From: Enterococcus haemoperoxidus ATCC BAA-382
GTDB taxonomy: Bacteria; Bacillota; Bacilli; Lactobacillales; Enterococcaceae
Direction: 5' to 3'
Length of the DNA stretch: 64,000 nt
Assembly (NCBI RefSeq): GCF_000407165.1
Contig: NZ_KE136479.1
Span: forward strand, 755,464-819,463
The translations under genes and the position numbers were made by a program. Under the pieces are notes generated by a model, which did not search any database, was not told the DNA's origin, and saw nothing but the letters and a program-made list of their open reading frames with translations. Shown piece after piece: positions 43,618-53,535 of the stretch; the first letter of the stretch is position 1, and each line of letters opens with the position of its first letter.

Positions 43618-44757
43618 TTGAAAAAAATAGAGTGCAGTATTTATCGAGGAGGTACGAGTAAAGGTGTATTCCTATTAAAGAAGGATTTGGATAGACTCGG
43701 TTATGATCAAGATGAGGTATTGCTAAGAATAATGGGGAGTCCTGACGTAAGACAGATTGATGGGTTAGGAGGAGCAGTTTCAACTACAAGTAAAGTTGCT
43801 ATTATTTCAAATGAAGAAAATGAAGATTGGGATGTGAATTATACCTTTGCACAAGTAGCTATTGACAAGCCAATTGTCTCTTATGCTGGAAACTGTGGAA
43901 ATATTTCATCTGCAGTTGGCATTTTCTCGATTGAAAGCGGTTTAGTGGATGCGGTTGACCCTATAACTACAGTTAAAGTTTATAACAAGAATACAAATAA
44001 AATAATCTATGAACATATTCCTACTCCTGACGGTCAATTAGTATATGAAGGAGATTTTAAAATTTCTGGAGTACCAGGAAGCGGACTTAAAATTGTATTA
44101 GAGTTTATGGAGCCCGCTGGTTCAATAACAGGAAAATTGTTGCCAACAGGAAATGTAATAGACACACTAACAGTAGAAGATTTTGGTGAGATAGATGTAT
44201 CAATTGTTGATGCTGCAAATCCTTTAGTATTTATAGAAGCGAATAAAGTTGGTCTGATTGGGAATGAGAATGCTTCTGAAATCGACAATAGTGAAGAACG
44301 ATTAAGATTGTTAGAGAAAATCAGAGGTGCAGCAGCTGAAAAACTAGAATTTATCAAAACAGCGGATCAAAGTTCTCAAAAATCACCAGGAGTTCCTAAG
44401 CTTACGTTAGTAAGTAGAGCTGAAAATTATACAACAGTAGGTGGAGAAAATATCAGGTCAGATAGCTATGATTTAGCTGTTCGAATGATGAGTATGCAAA
44501 AAGCACATAAAACGATTGCCTTAACTGGTGCACTTTGTACAGCAGCAGCTTGTGTGATACCTGGTACGATTCCAAATTTACTGCTAAAAAAAAATAATCT
44601 GTCAAGCAATCAAACAAAATTGGTTTTTGGTCATAGTGACGGTTTGATTGAAACAACAATCAATTATGAATTAAATAAGGAAGAGGGCGTAACTATCCGT
44701 TCTATTTCTTCCTATAGAACGGCGAGAAAAATTTTGACAGGTACAGTATTTTTTTAG
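43618..44757 (+). CDS. PrpF-family isomerase (aconitate/methylaconitate isomerase type)
   Basis: 379 residues from TTG 43618 with GGAGGG upstream. N-terminal IYRGGTSKGVFLLKKDL, DGLGGAVSTTSKVAII and CGNISSAVG are typical of PrpF proteins (PF04303), which move a double bond or change its geometry in 2-methylaconitate or related acids. No prpB/prpC/prpD gene is present; instead a CitMHS transporter and an aconitase follow. This favours a substrate such as trans-aconitate isomerised to cis-aconitate, as the PrpF-like fungal Adi1 does, over methylcitrate metabolism. The substrate is inferred. Confidence 0.85.
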   Translation: MKKIECSIYRGGTSKGVFLLKKDLDRLGYDQDEVLLRIMGSPDVRQIDGLGGAVSTTSKVAIISNEENEDWDVNYTFAQVAIDKPIVSYAGNCGNISSAVGIFSIESGLVDAVDPITTVKVYNKNTNKIIYEHIPTPDGQLVYEGDFKISGVPGSGLKIVLEFMEPAGSITGKLLPTGNVIDTLTVEDFGEIDVSIVDAANPLVFIEANKVGLIGNENASEIDNSEERLRLLEKIRGAAAEKLEFIKTADQSSQKSPGVPKLTLVSRAENYTTVGGENIRSDSYDLAVRMMSMQKAHKTIALTGALCTAAACVIPGTIPNLLLKKNNLSSNQTKLVFGHSDGLIETTINYELNKEEGVTIRSISSYRTARKILTGTVFF

Positions 44758-44780
44758 ATTAAAAAGGAGATGAAAAAAGT

Positions 44781-46148
44781 ATGTTGGCTTTATTGGGATA
44801 TTTGATGATCATTGTATTTATGGCACTGTTACTTACGAAAAAAATCTCCCCTTTCGCAGGGCTGATTCTTATACCTCTTGCTTTTGGTTTAATTGCAGCT
44901 AGTTATACAGGACAATCATTTTTAAACGTTTTTGATTGGATTTATGAAGGATTATATTATCAAGTTGTTGGTAACAAAGTAAAATCTGGTGTAGCACCTA
45001 CTATTACATTATTATTATTTGCTATTTTGTATTTCTCTATTATGTTGGATGTTGGCCTTTTTGATCCATTAAGCAAAGTTTTGATCAAATGGGCAAAAGG
45101 AGATCCTCTTCGTCTTTGCATTGCTACAGCTGTCATATCAACGATTGTTTCTTTAGATGGTGATGGTACGACAACAGTATTGATCGTAACAGCAGCCGTT
45201 TTGTCGTTATTCAAAAAAATGAAAATGCGACAGCTATACTTAGCAGTATTGATTGCTATTCCAAATTCGATTATGAACTTGGTACCGTGGAGTGGACCTA
45301 TGGCAAGAGCCATGCCAGTATTGAATATAGGACCAAAAGAATTTTTCTTACCCTTGATTCCTGGAATGATTGGTGCAACGTTGCTTACAGCTTACATGGC
45401 TTATAGCTATGGGACAAAAGAGCGCGCACGTTTAGGTTATACTGCTGGAAAGAGTATTGTTACTGAAGAAGATTTAAAGGCAATCATGAAATCACTAAAT
45501 GATGATCCAGATAATTTAAAACGACCTAAATTATTGTTATTCAATTTTATTTTGACAATCGTTATCATGGCGTTGTTGGTATTGGATACAGTTAATGGAG
45601 GCATCTTATTCTTAGTTGGAACAAGTATTGCACTGATTGTTAACTATAAAAATCCAGTTCTTCAAGCGCAACGATTAACTGCAAATGGTTCAGAAGCGTT
45701 AGGACCCGTCAGCTTAGTTTTTGGCGCAGGTGTTATTATGGGCGTATTAAATGGTAGTGGAATGAGTGCAGGCATTGCAGAGCATATTGTTTCTTTATTA
45801 CCTGAAAGTATGGGAGGCTATATTCCGTTGTTGCTAGCCCTAATTTCACTACCAGGTCTATTCTTTTTACCGAATGATGCATTTTATTTCGGCATTTTAC
45901 CTGTCATTGCCCCAATTGCATATAGTTTTGGGGCAACACCTGTAAATATTGGGGTAGCTTCCTTGATAGGGCAAGCGGTACGATTTGCCAGTCCTCTAGT
46001 TGCATTTCTTTACGTCTTAGTTGATCGAACTGAAGTCAGTTTTGGAGACTATCAAAAAGAATACTTAAAATGGGGAATACCTAGCTATTTCATTCAACTA
46101 ATAATCGCTATTGTAAGCGGAATCATTCCGTTGCCATTTTTAAATTAA
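44781..46148 (+). CDS. CitMHS-family citrate/tricarboxylate transporter
   Basis: 455 residues, about 11-12 membrane segments, with the CitMHS signatures SLDGDGTTTVLIVTAA and LPNDAFYFGILPVI. CitMHS proteins import citrate, often complexed with a divalent metal, in exchange for protons. AAAAAGGAG precedes the ATG, 23 bases after the isomerase gene, so both are one operon. Given its neighbours the substrate may be citrate or an aconitate. Its end overlaps the convergent LysR gene by 9 bases. Confidence 0.88.
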   Translation: MLALLGYLMIIVFMALLLTKKISPFAGLILIPLAFGLIAASYTGQSFLNVFDWIYEGLYYQVVGNKVKSGVAPTITLLLFAILYFSIMLDVGLFDPLSKVLIKWAKGDPLRLCIATAVISTIVSLDGDGTTTVLIVTAAVLSLFKKMKMRQLYLAVLIAIPNSIMNLVPWSGPMARAMPVLNIGPKEFFLPLIPGMIGATLLTAYMAYSYGTKERARLGYTAGKSIVTEEDLKAIMKSLNDDPDNLKRPKLLLFNFILTIVIMALLVLDTVNGGILFLVGTSIALIVNYKNPVLQAQRLTANGSEALGPVSLVFGAGVIMGVLNGSGMSAGIAEHIVSLLPESMGGYIPLLLALISLPGLFFLPNDAFYFGILPVIAPIAYSFGATPVNIGVASLIGQAVRFASPLVAFLYVLVDRTEVSFGDYQKEYLKWGIPSYFIQLIIAIVSGIIPLPFLN

Positions 46149-47057
46149 TGTTTTACAAAGATTGATAAATTCACGAGTATATGGTGGAAGTATTCGGTTT
46201 TTACGGTATCCAATCAATACTTCTGTGGAAAATAAATGTTCGTCAGTTTGACTGATTGAAAAGAAAAAAGGACGTTCTTTCAGGTTCAAGTGTTCTACAT
46301 GATTTTCGTAAACAAAGGATACACCATAACCCGCAACAGTTAGATTGAGAGCTGTTTCGATATTTTTTGTATAGAATACATTTTTAGGCTTGATTTGATG
46401 ATAACGAAAAATTTTTTCTGCCATTTGACCAGTTCTTTGATTTGGAAAGTGTAAAATAAATCGTTGATTTTTAAAGTAACGTAAATCAAAATATGGATAT
46501 TTGTGTTGTGATTTTTGTGATAATAGATCCTCTTTAAGGAATGATCTTGGCACTGCTAATAATATTTTTTCTTTGCGAATAATCTCATAATCCATATTTA
46601 AAAAACGATCTGGCTTATTCATGATAATGATATCTGCCTGTCCATCCTGGATTTTTTTCTCAAGAACGACAGAAGCATCTTCACATAGTTCTATTTTAAC
46701 ATTGGGATAAAGTGTATCGAATTTAGGCAAAATTTCTGGTAATAAATATGAGCTCCGTAATAAGGGGATTGCCAATCGTATTTTACCATAGCGTTGCTCC
46801 AACATAGTTTCCAATTTACTTTGAAAATTATCTTTTATTTCAAGGATGCTTAATCCTGCTGCAAGATATTCTTCGCCTAAAACAGTTAAAGAAAATTTTT
46901 TCCCGATCACTTGAAATACTTGAAAACCTAGACGTTCTTCCATATTTTTGAGGTACATGCTTAAGGAAGGTTGAGTAATAAATAATGATTCTGCAGCTTT
47001 AGTCAAATTTTCAAATTCTAAAATAGCACAAATATACTCAAAGTCTTTTATTTCCAT
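46140..47057 (-). CDS. LysR-family transcriptional regulator
   Basis: 305 residues from ATG 47057 with AAGGGAG upstream; the frame is open to 47075. N-terminal winged helix (DFEYICAILEFENLTKAAESLFITQPSLSMYLKNMEERLG) and a LysR effector-binding domain. It is divergent from the aconitase gene (85 bases between starts) and convergent with the transporter, so it most probably activates the aconitase operon or the upstream pair in response to a tricarboxylate. Confidence 0.88.
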   Translation of the reverse strand: MEIKDFEYICAILEFENLTKAAESLFITQPSLSMYLKNMEERLGFQVFQVIGKKFSLTVLGEEYLAAGLSILEIKDNFQSKLETMLEQRYGKIRLAIPLLRSSYLLPEILPKFDTLYPNVKIELCEDASVVLEKKIQDGQADIIIMNKPDRFLNMDYEIIRKEKILLAVPRSFLKEDLLSQKSQHKYPYFDLRYFKNQRFILHFPNQRTGQMAEKIFRYHQIKPKNVFYTKNIETALNLTVAGYGVSFVYENHVEHLNLKERPFFFSISQTDEHLFSTEVLIGYRKNRILPPYTREFINLCKTLI

Positions 47058-47141
47058 AAGTTTACTCCCTTTCAATAAAGCCCTTTAGTATTAATCATAA
47101 AGTATTTTCACTTTAAAACAACAATTTTTGGAGGTTAAGCT

Positions 47142-49829
47142 ATGAAAAGAACAATAATAATTCAAAATAAAGAATATAACTATTTTAGTCTGAAGGCATT
47201 AGGTGAAAAAAACAACGCTGACATTTCTCGTCTGCCATACTCTATCAGAGTATTACTTGAGAACGTTTTACGTCAAGAAACAGAAGAAAGCGATGAAGTT
47301 GTTCAACAACTGGTAAACTGGAATTTACCAAATACTAAAAAAATGGAAATTCCTTTTAAGCCCGGACGTGTCATTTTACAAGATTTGACAGGTGGGGCAG
47401 CTATTGTAGATTTAGCATCATTGCGTAAAGCGGTTAAAGATTTTGGGTTTGACCCAAATAGTATAAATCCTGAGATTCCAGTAGACTTAGTTATTGATCA
47501 TTCTGTTCAAGTTGACTATGCTGGATCAAAAATAGCTTTTCAGAAAAATGAAGAATTAGAATTTAAGAGAAATATGGAACGATACAGTTTTTTTAAATGG
47601 GCAGAACAATCATTTGACTCGTTTAGAGTCGTTCCTCCTGCAACTGGTATTGTCCATCAAGTGAATTTAGAATATCTTGCTGATGTTGTAACACAAAAAG
47701 AGACGAAGTCAGGAGAGAATTACTTATTCCCTGATACGTTGGTTGGTACAGATTCACATACGACGATGATCAATGCCCTTGGGGTTTTAGGCTGGGGCGT
47801 AGGTGGAATAGAAGCAGAAGCCGGCATGTTAGGACAGCCTTGTTATTTGTCTACTCCAGAGGTTGTAGGTATTCGATTAAAAGGAAAATTTAGAAGTGGT
47901 GCCACAGCAACTGACTTGGCCCTAACCTTGACACATTTATTAAGAGAAAAAAACGTAGTAGGGAAATTTGTTGAATATTTTGGGGAAGGATTAGCAAATT
48001 TAACAATATCTGATCGTTCTGTTGTAGCGAATATGGCGCCTGAATACGGTGCTACTTGTGGCTTTTTCCCTATTGATCAAGAAACACTTAATTATTTAGC
48101 ATTTAGTGGTAGAAGTGAGAAGCAACGTATGATTATTGAAGCGTATGTGAAAGAAAATCAATTATACTATGATCCTAATAAAGAAGCGGATTATAGTGAT
48201 GTCATTGAGTTGAATTTAGAGGAAATTGAGCCAAGTTTAGCAGGTCCAAAACGTCCACAGGATTTAGTTCCTTTGTCTAAAGTTAAGCAAGGATTTATTG
48301 ACTCTCTAACGTTGCCCAACGGAAATAGTGGTTATGGTCTACAACCAGAAGAAGAACGAAAACAGGCGATTATTCATTATGAGGATGGAACACAGGAGGT
48401 TATTGAAACAGGAGCAGTTGTGATTGCTGCAATCACGAGTTGTACGAATACAAGTAATCCTTTTATCATGTTGAGTGCCGGACTTCTCGCGAAAAAAGCG
48501 GTAGAAAAAGGGTTATCAGTCAAGAGGTATGTCAAAACATCATTATCGCCAGGCTCAAAAGTAGCGACTCGTTATTTTGAAAATGCGGATTTACTCTATT
48601 ATTTAGAAAAACTAGGCTTTGATATTACTGGGTACGGATGTATGACATGTGTGGGAAATTCTGGACCTTTAAATGACGCGGTTAGTAAAGTTATTCAAGA
48701 TGAAAATCTATTGGTATCAGCGGTATTGAGCGGAAATCGTAATTTTGAAGGACGTGTCCATGCAGATGTAAAAGCAGGCTATTTAGCTGCACCTCACCTT
48801 GTCATTGCCTATGCAATAGCAGGAAATATCAAAATTGATTTAACTACTGAACCATTGGGTTACGATGAACATAATTCACCTATCTATTTAGGAGATATCA
48901 TGCCTAGTAATGAGGAAGTAGAACAATTAATGAATAAATATGTCAAAACAGATTTATACAAAGAAGAGTATAAATCTGTATTTAACTCAAACCAGCACTG
49001 GAATGAAATTAAGACGAAATCGTCAACTACTTATAAATGGGATGATAACTCCACTTATATTGCTAATCCACCTTATTTTGAACAATTGCAATTACACATT
49101 AAACCAATCCAACCATTAAAAGAGCAACGCGTATTGGCGAAACTGGGTGATTCTATTACGACCGATCATCTATCGCCTGTTGGGGCAATTCCTTTAAATT
49201 CACCTGCTGGAAAGTACCTGATTGAACATGGTGTACGGCCGCAAGCCTTTAACTCATATGGAAGTCGCCGTGGTAACCATGAAGTGATGGTGAGAGGAAC
49301 GCTGAGCAATATTCGCTTGAGAAATGAATTGGCAGATGGTAAAGAAGGAGGATATACAAAATATTTTCCTACCGATAAGATTCTTTCCATATTTGATGCT
49401 AGCCAAAAGTATATTGAAGATAATGTAGGACTGGTTATTTTAGCAGGTGAAGACTACGGCATGGGGTCTTCGAGAGATTGGGCTGCTAAAGGGGTTCGGT
49501 TGTTAGGCGTAAATACAGTTATTGCAAAAAGTTTTGAGAGGATTCATCGATCTAATTTACTAATGATGGGTGTTTTACCGCTACAATTTCTGGATGGAGA
49601 AGATGCAAATAGTCTAGGATTGACAGGGAACGAAATTTTCGATTTTGAAATTGATGATACCGTACAGCCTAATGAAATAATCAATGTTCTTGCTACGAGT
49701 CCAGATGGGGCAACAATTACATTTAAAGTATGTGCGCGATTTGATTCACAAACAGAGGTAGATTACTATAGAAATCGAGGAATTCTTCAAATGGTTTTGA
49801 GAAATAAACTGCGCTCAAAAGAGAATTGA
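47142..49829 (+). CDS. acnA: aconitate hydratase A
   Basis: 895 residues, full length for AcnA/IRP type. [4Fe-4S] ligands Cys434 (SCTNTSNP), Cys500 and Cys503 (GCMTCVGN); active-site strings TDSHTTMINALGVLGWGVGGIEAEA, GSSRDWAAKG and the C-terminal swivel domain AFNSYGSRRGNHEVM. It interconverts citrate, cis-aconitate and isocitrate. TTTGGAGG precedes the ATG. Enterococci usually lack a citric acid cycle, so this enzyme is here a peripheral catabolic function linked to the isomerase and the transporter, producing citrate (for citrate lyase) or isocitrate. Confidence 0.95.
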   Translation: MKRTIIIQNKEYNYFSLKALGEKNNADISRLPYSIRVLLENVLRQETEESDEVVQQLVNWNLPNTKKMEIPFKPGRVILQDLTGGAAIVDLASLRKAVKDFGFDPNSINPEIPVDLVIDHSVQVDYAGSKIAFQKNEELEFKRNMERYSFFKWAEQSFDSFRVVPPATGIVHQVNLEYLADVVTQKETKSGENYLFPDTLVGTDSHTTMINALGVLGWGVGGIEAEAGMLGQPCYLSTPEVVGIRLKGKFRSGATATDLALTLTHLLREKNVVGKFVEYFGEGLANLTISDRSVVANMAPEYGATCGFFPIDQETLNYLAFSGRSEKQRMIIEAYVKENQLYYDPNKEADYSDVIELNLEEIEPSLAGPKRPQDLVPLSKVKQGFIDSLTLPNGNSGYGLQPEEERKQAIIHYEDGTQEVIETGAVVIAAITSCTNTSNPFIMLSAGLLAKKAVEKGLSVKRYVKTSLSPGSKVATRYFENADLLYYLEKLGFDITGYGCMTCVGNSGPLNDAVSKVIQDENLLVSAVLSGNRNFEGRVHADVKAGYLAAPHLVIAYAIAGNIKIDLTTEPLGYDEHNSPIYLGDIMPSNEEVEQLMNKYVKTDLYKEEYKSVFNSNQHWNEIKTKSSTTYKWDDNSTYIANPPYFEQLQLHIKPIQPLKEQRVLAKLGDSITTDHLSPVGAIPLNSPAGKYLIEHGVRPQAFNSYGSRRGNHEVMVRGTLSNIRLRNELADGKEGGYTKYFPTDKILSIFDASQKYIEDNVGLVILAGEDYGMGSSRDWAAKGVRLLGVNTVIAKSFERIHRSNLLMMGVLPLQFLDGEDANSLGLTGNEIFDFEIDDTVQPNEIINVLATSPDGATITFKVCARFDSQTEVDYYRNRGILQMVLRNKLRSKEN

Positions 49830-49841
49830 TAGAGGTGAATT

Positions 49842-50531
49842 ATGAAAAATAAAACTGATATTGCTGAAGTTATTGAACCAAATTTAAATTTTAGTAGTAC
49901 GAAATCACTGAAAACAACTGTCTATTTGGCGTTAAGAAAGACAATTCTCAACGGGAAAATCCCTGTAGGAACGAGGATTAATGAGTCAATGATTTCTGCA
50001 AGATTTAATATTAGCAGAACACCGCTTCGTGGTGCATTGCAAAGACTTAGAGATGAAAATTTATTAGAGTATGTTCCAGATAGAGGAATGATTGTAAAAG
50101 GAATCACGATTCGAGATGCTTATGAAATTTTTACGATCAGAAAATCTTTGGATCGTTTAGCCACAATAACTGCAATGTACGAAATGAGTGAAGCAGATTT
50201 TAAAGAATTGGAATTAATAGTGTATTTGATGCAGCAACAGGATAAAGTTGGTGGTAATTTGGCTTCACTTTTTGAGGAGTTTAATGAGTTTATTTATGAA
50301 AAAAGTCACTTATTTCGTCTTAGAGATACAATAGCAAATATTCAAAACTATTTAAGCTATTTCAGAGAACTTTCAGTGCATTCAAAAGACAGAAGTAAAG
50401 GAGCAATTGAGGACCATACAAAAATTTATCATTACATGAAAAGGAAAGATGAAAAACAAGTGGGAATTCTTTTAGATAAACATTTAGATAATGCTTTAAA
50501 CAGTATCTTAAATGAAATGGATAAAAATTGA
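49842..50531 (+). CDS. GntR-family (FCD-type) regulator of the tricarboxylate cluster
   Basis: 229 residues. Winged helix about 25-95 (TVYLALRKTILNGKIPVGTRINESMISARFNISRTPLRGALQRLRDENLLEYVPDRG), then an all-helical FCD-like effector domain with the metal-binding-type His in VHSKDRSKGAIEDHTKIYHYMKRKD. FCD regulators respond to organic acids. It follows acnA by 12 bases with GAGGTG before the ATG, so it is cotranscribed. It is a good candidate to bind the TGATAATAGTTATCA palindromes upstream of the isomerase gene. Confidence 0.85.
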   Translation: MKNKTDIAEVIEPNLNFSSTKSLKTTVYLALRKTILNGKIPVGTRINESMISARFNISRTPLRGALQRLRDENLLEYVPDRGMIVKGITIRDAYEIFTIRKSLDRLATITAMYEMSEADFKELELIVYLMQQQDKVGGNLASLFEEFNEFIYEKSHLFRLRDTIANIQNYLSYFRELSVHSKDRSKGAIEDHTKIYHYMKRKDEKQVGILLDKHLDNALNSILNEMDKN

Positions 50532-50664
50532 ATATATTTAAACATTAAACTATTTTTCTAATTTAAGATTAAAGCCTGTAAAAAGAATGGTCATTTGCTT
50601 TATGTTTTGGTGAATAATGCATTTTAAACTATGATTAGTAAAAAATAAAAAATAGTCTATCAAT

Positions 50665-50720
50665 AAACCAACCTCCAAAAGGGAAGCCCCAAAATTTGGA
50701 GGTTGGTTTAGAGTTTTTTT
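50665..50720 (+). terminator. strong terminator after the acnA-gntR unit
   Basis: AAACCAACCTCCAAA pairs perfectly with TTTGGAGGTTGGTTT (15 bp), followed by a T-run at 50714-50720. Confidence 0.85.
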
Positions 50721-50726
50721 AGTTTA

Positions 50727-51359
50727 TCAATTCGGATAGAAAAAATTCTGAACTCGTTGTAATGTCGACTCATGACCGACAAAATAAATTGTATCACCGG
50801 CAGTCAGTTTTGCATATGGACCAGGGGATACAAGGAGTTCATCACCATGTTTGATTGCAATCAAAGTGGCAGAAGTACTTTGCCATAAATTTAATTCACT
50901 GATCGTCATCTCAAGATGGGAGGCATCACTAGTTAATGTAAAGGTTACTGGATTTAACGGATTGAATGAGTCAAAACGTTTTGTTTGATCAACCAGTTTA
51001 TCTAATATTTCTGAAAAATGACTTAATTCTTCTTTTTGTTTTTTTACACTATCAATCAAATCTTCTTTTAGATCATGGATCGATTGGACATCTTGATATT
51101 GGTCGACGAATAGCTTGGCCTTTTCCATAGAATGAACATAAAAACCACTACCGTGTTTTGCTTGAACGATTTCTAAATCAACTAAAACACTGATAGCCTT
51201 TCTGGCAGTTTCAGGAGAAACACTATATTTGTTAGCCAAGGTAGAACGTGCATGAATTTTATCACCAACTGTAAATGTTTGGTCAACAATCTTCGCTGCT
51301 ACATCAACAGCGATTTGCTGATATTTAGGTTTCGTTACATTCATACTTTTTGAAGTCAT
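50727..51359 (-). CDS. GntR-type winged helix regulator with TrkA-C (RCK_C) domain
   Basis: 210 residues from ATG 51359, with AAAGGCAGG upstream; the frame is open to 51380 (TTG). N-terminal GntR helix-turn-helix (KIHARSTLANKYSVSPETARKAISVLVDLEIVQAKHGSGFYV), a coiled-coil middle (about 85-120), and a C-terminal RCK_C domain (LWQSTSATLIAIKHGDELLVSPGPYAKLTAGDTIYFVG). RCK_C domains bind small ligands such as cyclic-di-AMP, so it may regulate ion or compatible-solute genes. It follows the ABC-F gene on the same strand with an 18-base gap. Confidence 0.85.
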   Translation of the reverse strand: MTSKSMNVTKPKYQQIAVDVAAKIVDQTFTVGDKIHARSTLANKYSVSPETARKAISVLVDLEIVQAKHGSGFYVHSMEKAKLFVDQYQDVQSIHDLKEDLIDSVKKQKEELSHFSEILDKLVDQTKRFDSFNPLNPVTFTLTSDASHLEMTISELNLWQSTSATLIAIKHGDELLVSPGPYAKLTAGDTIYFVGHESTLQRVQNFFYPN

Positions 51360-51376
51360 ATGAAGCCTGCCTTTCG

Positions 51377-53320
51377 TCAATTATTATCTTCTACTTCTTC
51401 AAGCTCTAAACTAAGATTTTCCCAGTCTGTCAGCAATTGATCTTGTTGTGCGCGTTGTGTTTCTAGCTCTTCATTTAATGCCATTAGCTTCATATGATCA
51501 TCAACCAGTGCAGGGTCACTCATTGTTTGTTCTAATTGTGCGATCGTTGTGTCCAATGTTGCTAAGTTTTCTTCAATCTGGGTTATTTTTCGATTTAAAT
51601 TACGTAGAATTTTTTGTTGTTCTTTATTTTGATAAAAATCATTTTTAGGTTTTGCAGTTTCTATTTGTTTTACAGAGGACTGTTCAGCTAATAATGCAGC
51701 TAATTCTTCTTCTTCTTTTTTCTTCTCTAGATAATAGTCATAATCTCCTAGATATAGCTTGCTACCAGACTCAGAAAGTTCGATGACTTTTGTCGCAATT
51801 CGATTAATAAAGTATCGGTCATGTGAAACAAATAAAATAGTTCCTTCATAATCGATCAGAGCATTCTCTAAAACTTCTTTGTTATCGATATCTAAATGGT
51901 TAGTTGGTTCATCAAGGATCAGAAAATTTTCTTTATCCATGGACAATTTAGCCAAAGCAACACGAGCTTTTTCACCGCCACTTAGAAGAGGGATCGTTTT
52001 TTCAACATCATTTCCACTAAATAAGAAGCTGCCTAAAACACTGCGAATGTCTTTTTCAGGTGTGGTCGGATGTTCATCCCAAAGTTCAGCTAAAACGGTC
52101 TTCGTACCATGCAGATTTGCTTGTTCTTGGTCATAGTAGCCGATTTGAACGTTTGTACCCAGATTCGCTGTGCCTTTAATGAAGGGAATGCTTCCGATAA
52201 TCGATTTGAGTAATGTTGATTTACCAATTCCATTTGGTCCAACAAGAGCGATTGCTTCTTGTCTACGAATATCTAACGAGACAGGCTCAGATAAAATACG
52301 AGTATCATATCCAATTGCAGCATCTTCTATTTGTAAGACGACATTTCCAGAAGTTTTTTCAATAGCAAATAGGAAATTCGCTGATTTTTCATCCCCTTGA
52401 GGGCGATCTAGGCGTTCCATTTTTTCTAATGTTTTTCTACGACTTTGCGCACGCTTTGTAGTTGACGCTCTTACTAAATTACGGGCAACAAAATCTTCAA
52501 GTTTATTGATTTCAGTCTGCTGTTTTTCATATGCTTTCCACTCACTGGTCAGCTGTTCGGCTTTCAATTCTAAATACTTAGAGTAGTTTCCTTTATAATA
52601 ACGCATTTTATGACGGCTGATTTCATAGACTTCTGTAACCACTTTATCTAAGAAATACCGGTCATGTGAAACAATTAAAAGTGCACCAGAATAACTAGGT
52701 AAATAATTTTCCAACCAAGAAAGAGTGTCAATATCTAAATGGTTAGTCGGTTCATCCAAAATCAAGATATCAGGCTTTTGCAGTAACATCCGTGCTAAAG
52801 CTAGACGCGTTTTTTGACCACCAGACAATGTACTGATGTTTTTTGAGTAAAAGTCTTCTGTAAAACCGAAGCCATGTAAGACAGAACGAATTTCATTCTC
52901 ATAACCATAACCATTTTTTTCTGAAAACTCATGTTGTAGACGATCATATTCTTTCATAACAGATTCATAATTTGATGCTTCAGGTAACAGTTCGCTAATG
53001 ATCAGCTCTAGTTCACGCATCCGCTTTTCCATTGTGATGACTTCAACAAAAGCTTCAAGCATTTCATCCCAAACGGTTTTATCAGAATCAAGTCCAGTAT
53101 CTTGGGCTAAGTATCCCAGACTGGCTGTTTTATTTTTAGCGATTGTCCCAGCATCAGGAGCATCGATTCCAGCAATTATTTTTAAAAGAGTAGATTTACC
53201 AGCACCATTACGGCCAACTAAAGCGATCCGACTATTGGTACTGATCTCCATTTGTATGTTTTCAAACAAAGTGTCTGCGCCGAAATATCGGGCGATTTGA
53301 TTTGCTTGGAGTAAAATCAT
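51377..53320 (-). CDS. ydiF: ABC-F family ATPase (YdiF-like)
   Basis: 647 residues, two ABC domains without membrane segments: Walker A GRNGAGKSTLLK and GPNGIGKSTLLK, signatures LSGGQKTRLALAR and LSGGEKARVALAK, Walker B ILDEPTNHLDIDT and ILDEPTNHLDIDN, the ABC-F linker between, and a C-terminal coiled coil (about 560-647). ABC-F proteins act on the ribosome in translation or resistance. In B. subtilis ydiF lies near rex, ydiK, ydiL and groESL, the same neighbourhood as here, which supports the YdiF assignment. Confidence 0.88.
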   Translation of the reverse strand: MILLQANQIARYFGADTLFENIQMEISTNSRIALVGRNGAGKSTLLKIIAGIDAPDAGTIAKNKTASLGYLAQDTGLDSDKTVWDEMLEAFVEVITMEKRMRELELIISELLPEASNYESVMKEYDRLQHEFSEKNGYGYENEIRSVLHGFGFTEDFYSKNISTLSGGQKTRLALARMLLQKPDILILDEPTNHLDIDTLSWLENYLPSYSGALLIVSHDRYFLDKVVTEVYEISRHKMRYYKGNYSKYLELKAEQLTSEWKAYEKQQTEINKLEDFVARNLVRASTTKRAQSRRKTLEKMERLDRPQGDEKSANFLFAIEKTSGNVVLQIEDAAIGYDTRILSEPVSLDIRRQEAIALVGPNGIGKSTLLKSIIGSIPFIKGTANLGTNVQIGYYDQEQANLHGTKTVLAELWDEHPTTPEKDIRSVLGSFLFSGNDVEKTIPLLSGGEKARVALAKLSMDKENFLILDEPTNHLDIDNKEVLENALIDYEGTILFVSHDRYFINRIATKVIELSESGSKLYLGDYDYYLEKKKEEEELAALLAEQSSVKQIETAKPKNDFYQNKEQQKILRNLNRKITQIEENLATLDTTIAQLEQTMSDPALVDDHMKLMALNEELETQRAQQDQLLTDWENLSLELEEVEDNN

Positions 53321-53535
53321 GGGGCATCCTCATTTCTATTTCAATGCCTTTAGTGTAGCATAAATTCGTTGGAAAAAGCACCTATCCTATAGTGAGACTT
53401 AAAATTTATCGGGACTATTTAAGAAAGTTTGAAAAATATTTCTTTTTCTGAGCTGTAAGATTGCTTTTTATCTGGAACAACTGCTATCATGAGAGATGGA
53501 TATTTGTCTATATTTAGAGTATTGGAGGTACGATT

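Noticed and set aside
43618-44757. Methylcitrate cycle (propionate) gene prpF
   Set aside because: No prpB, prpC or prpD homologue nearby; neighbours are a CitMHS transporter and AcnA, so an aconitate role is more likely.
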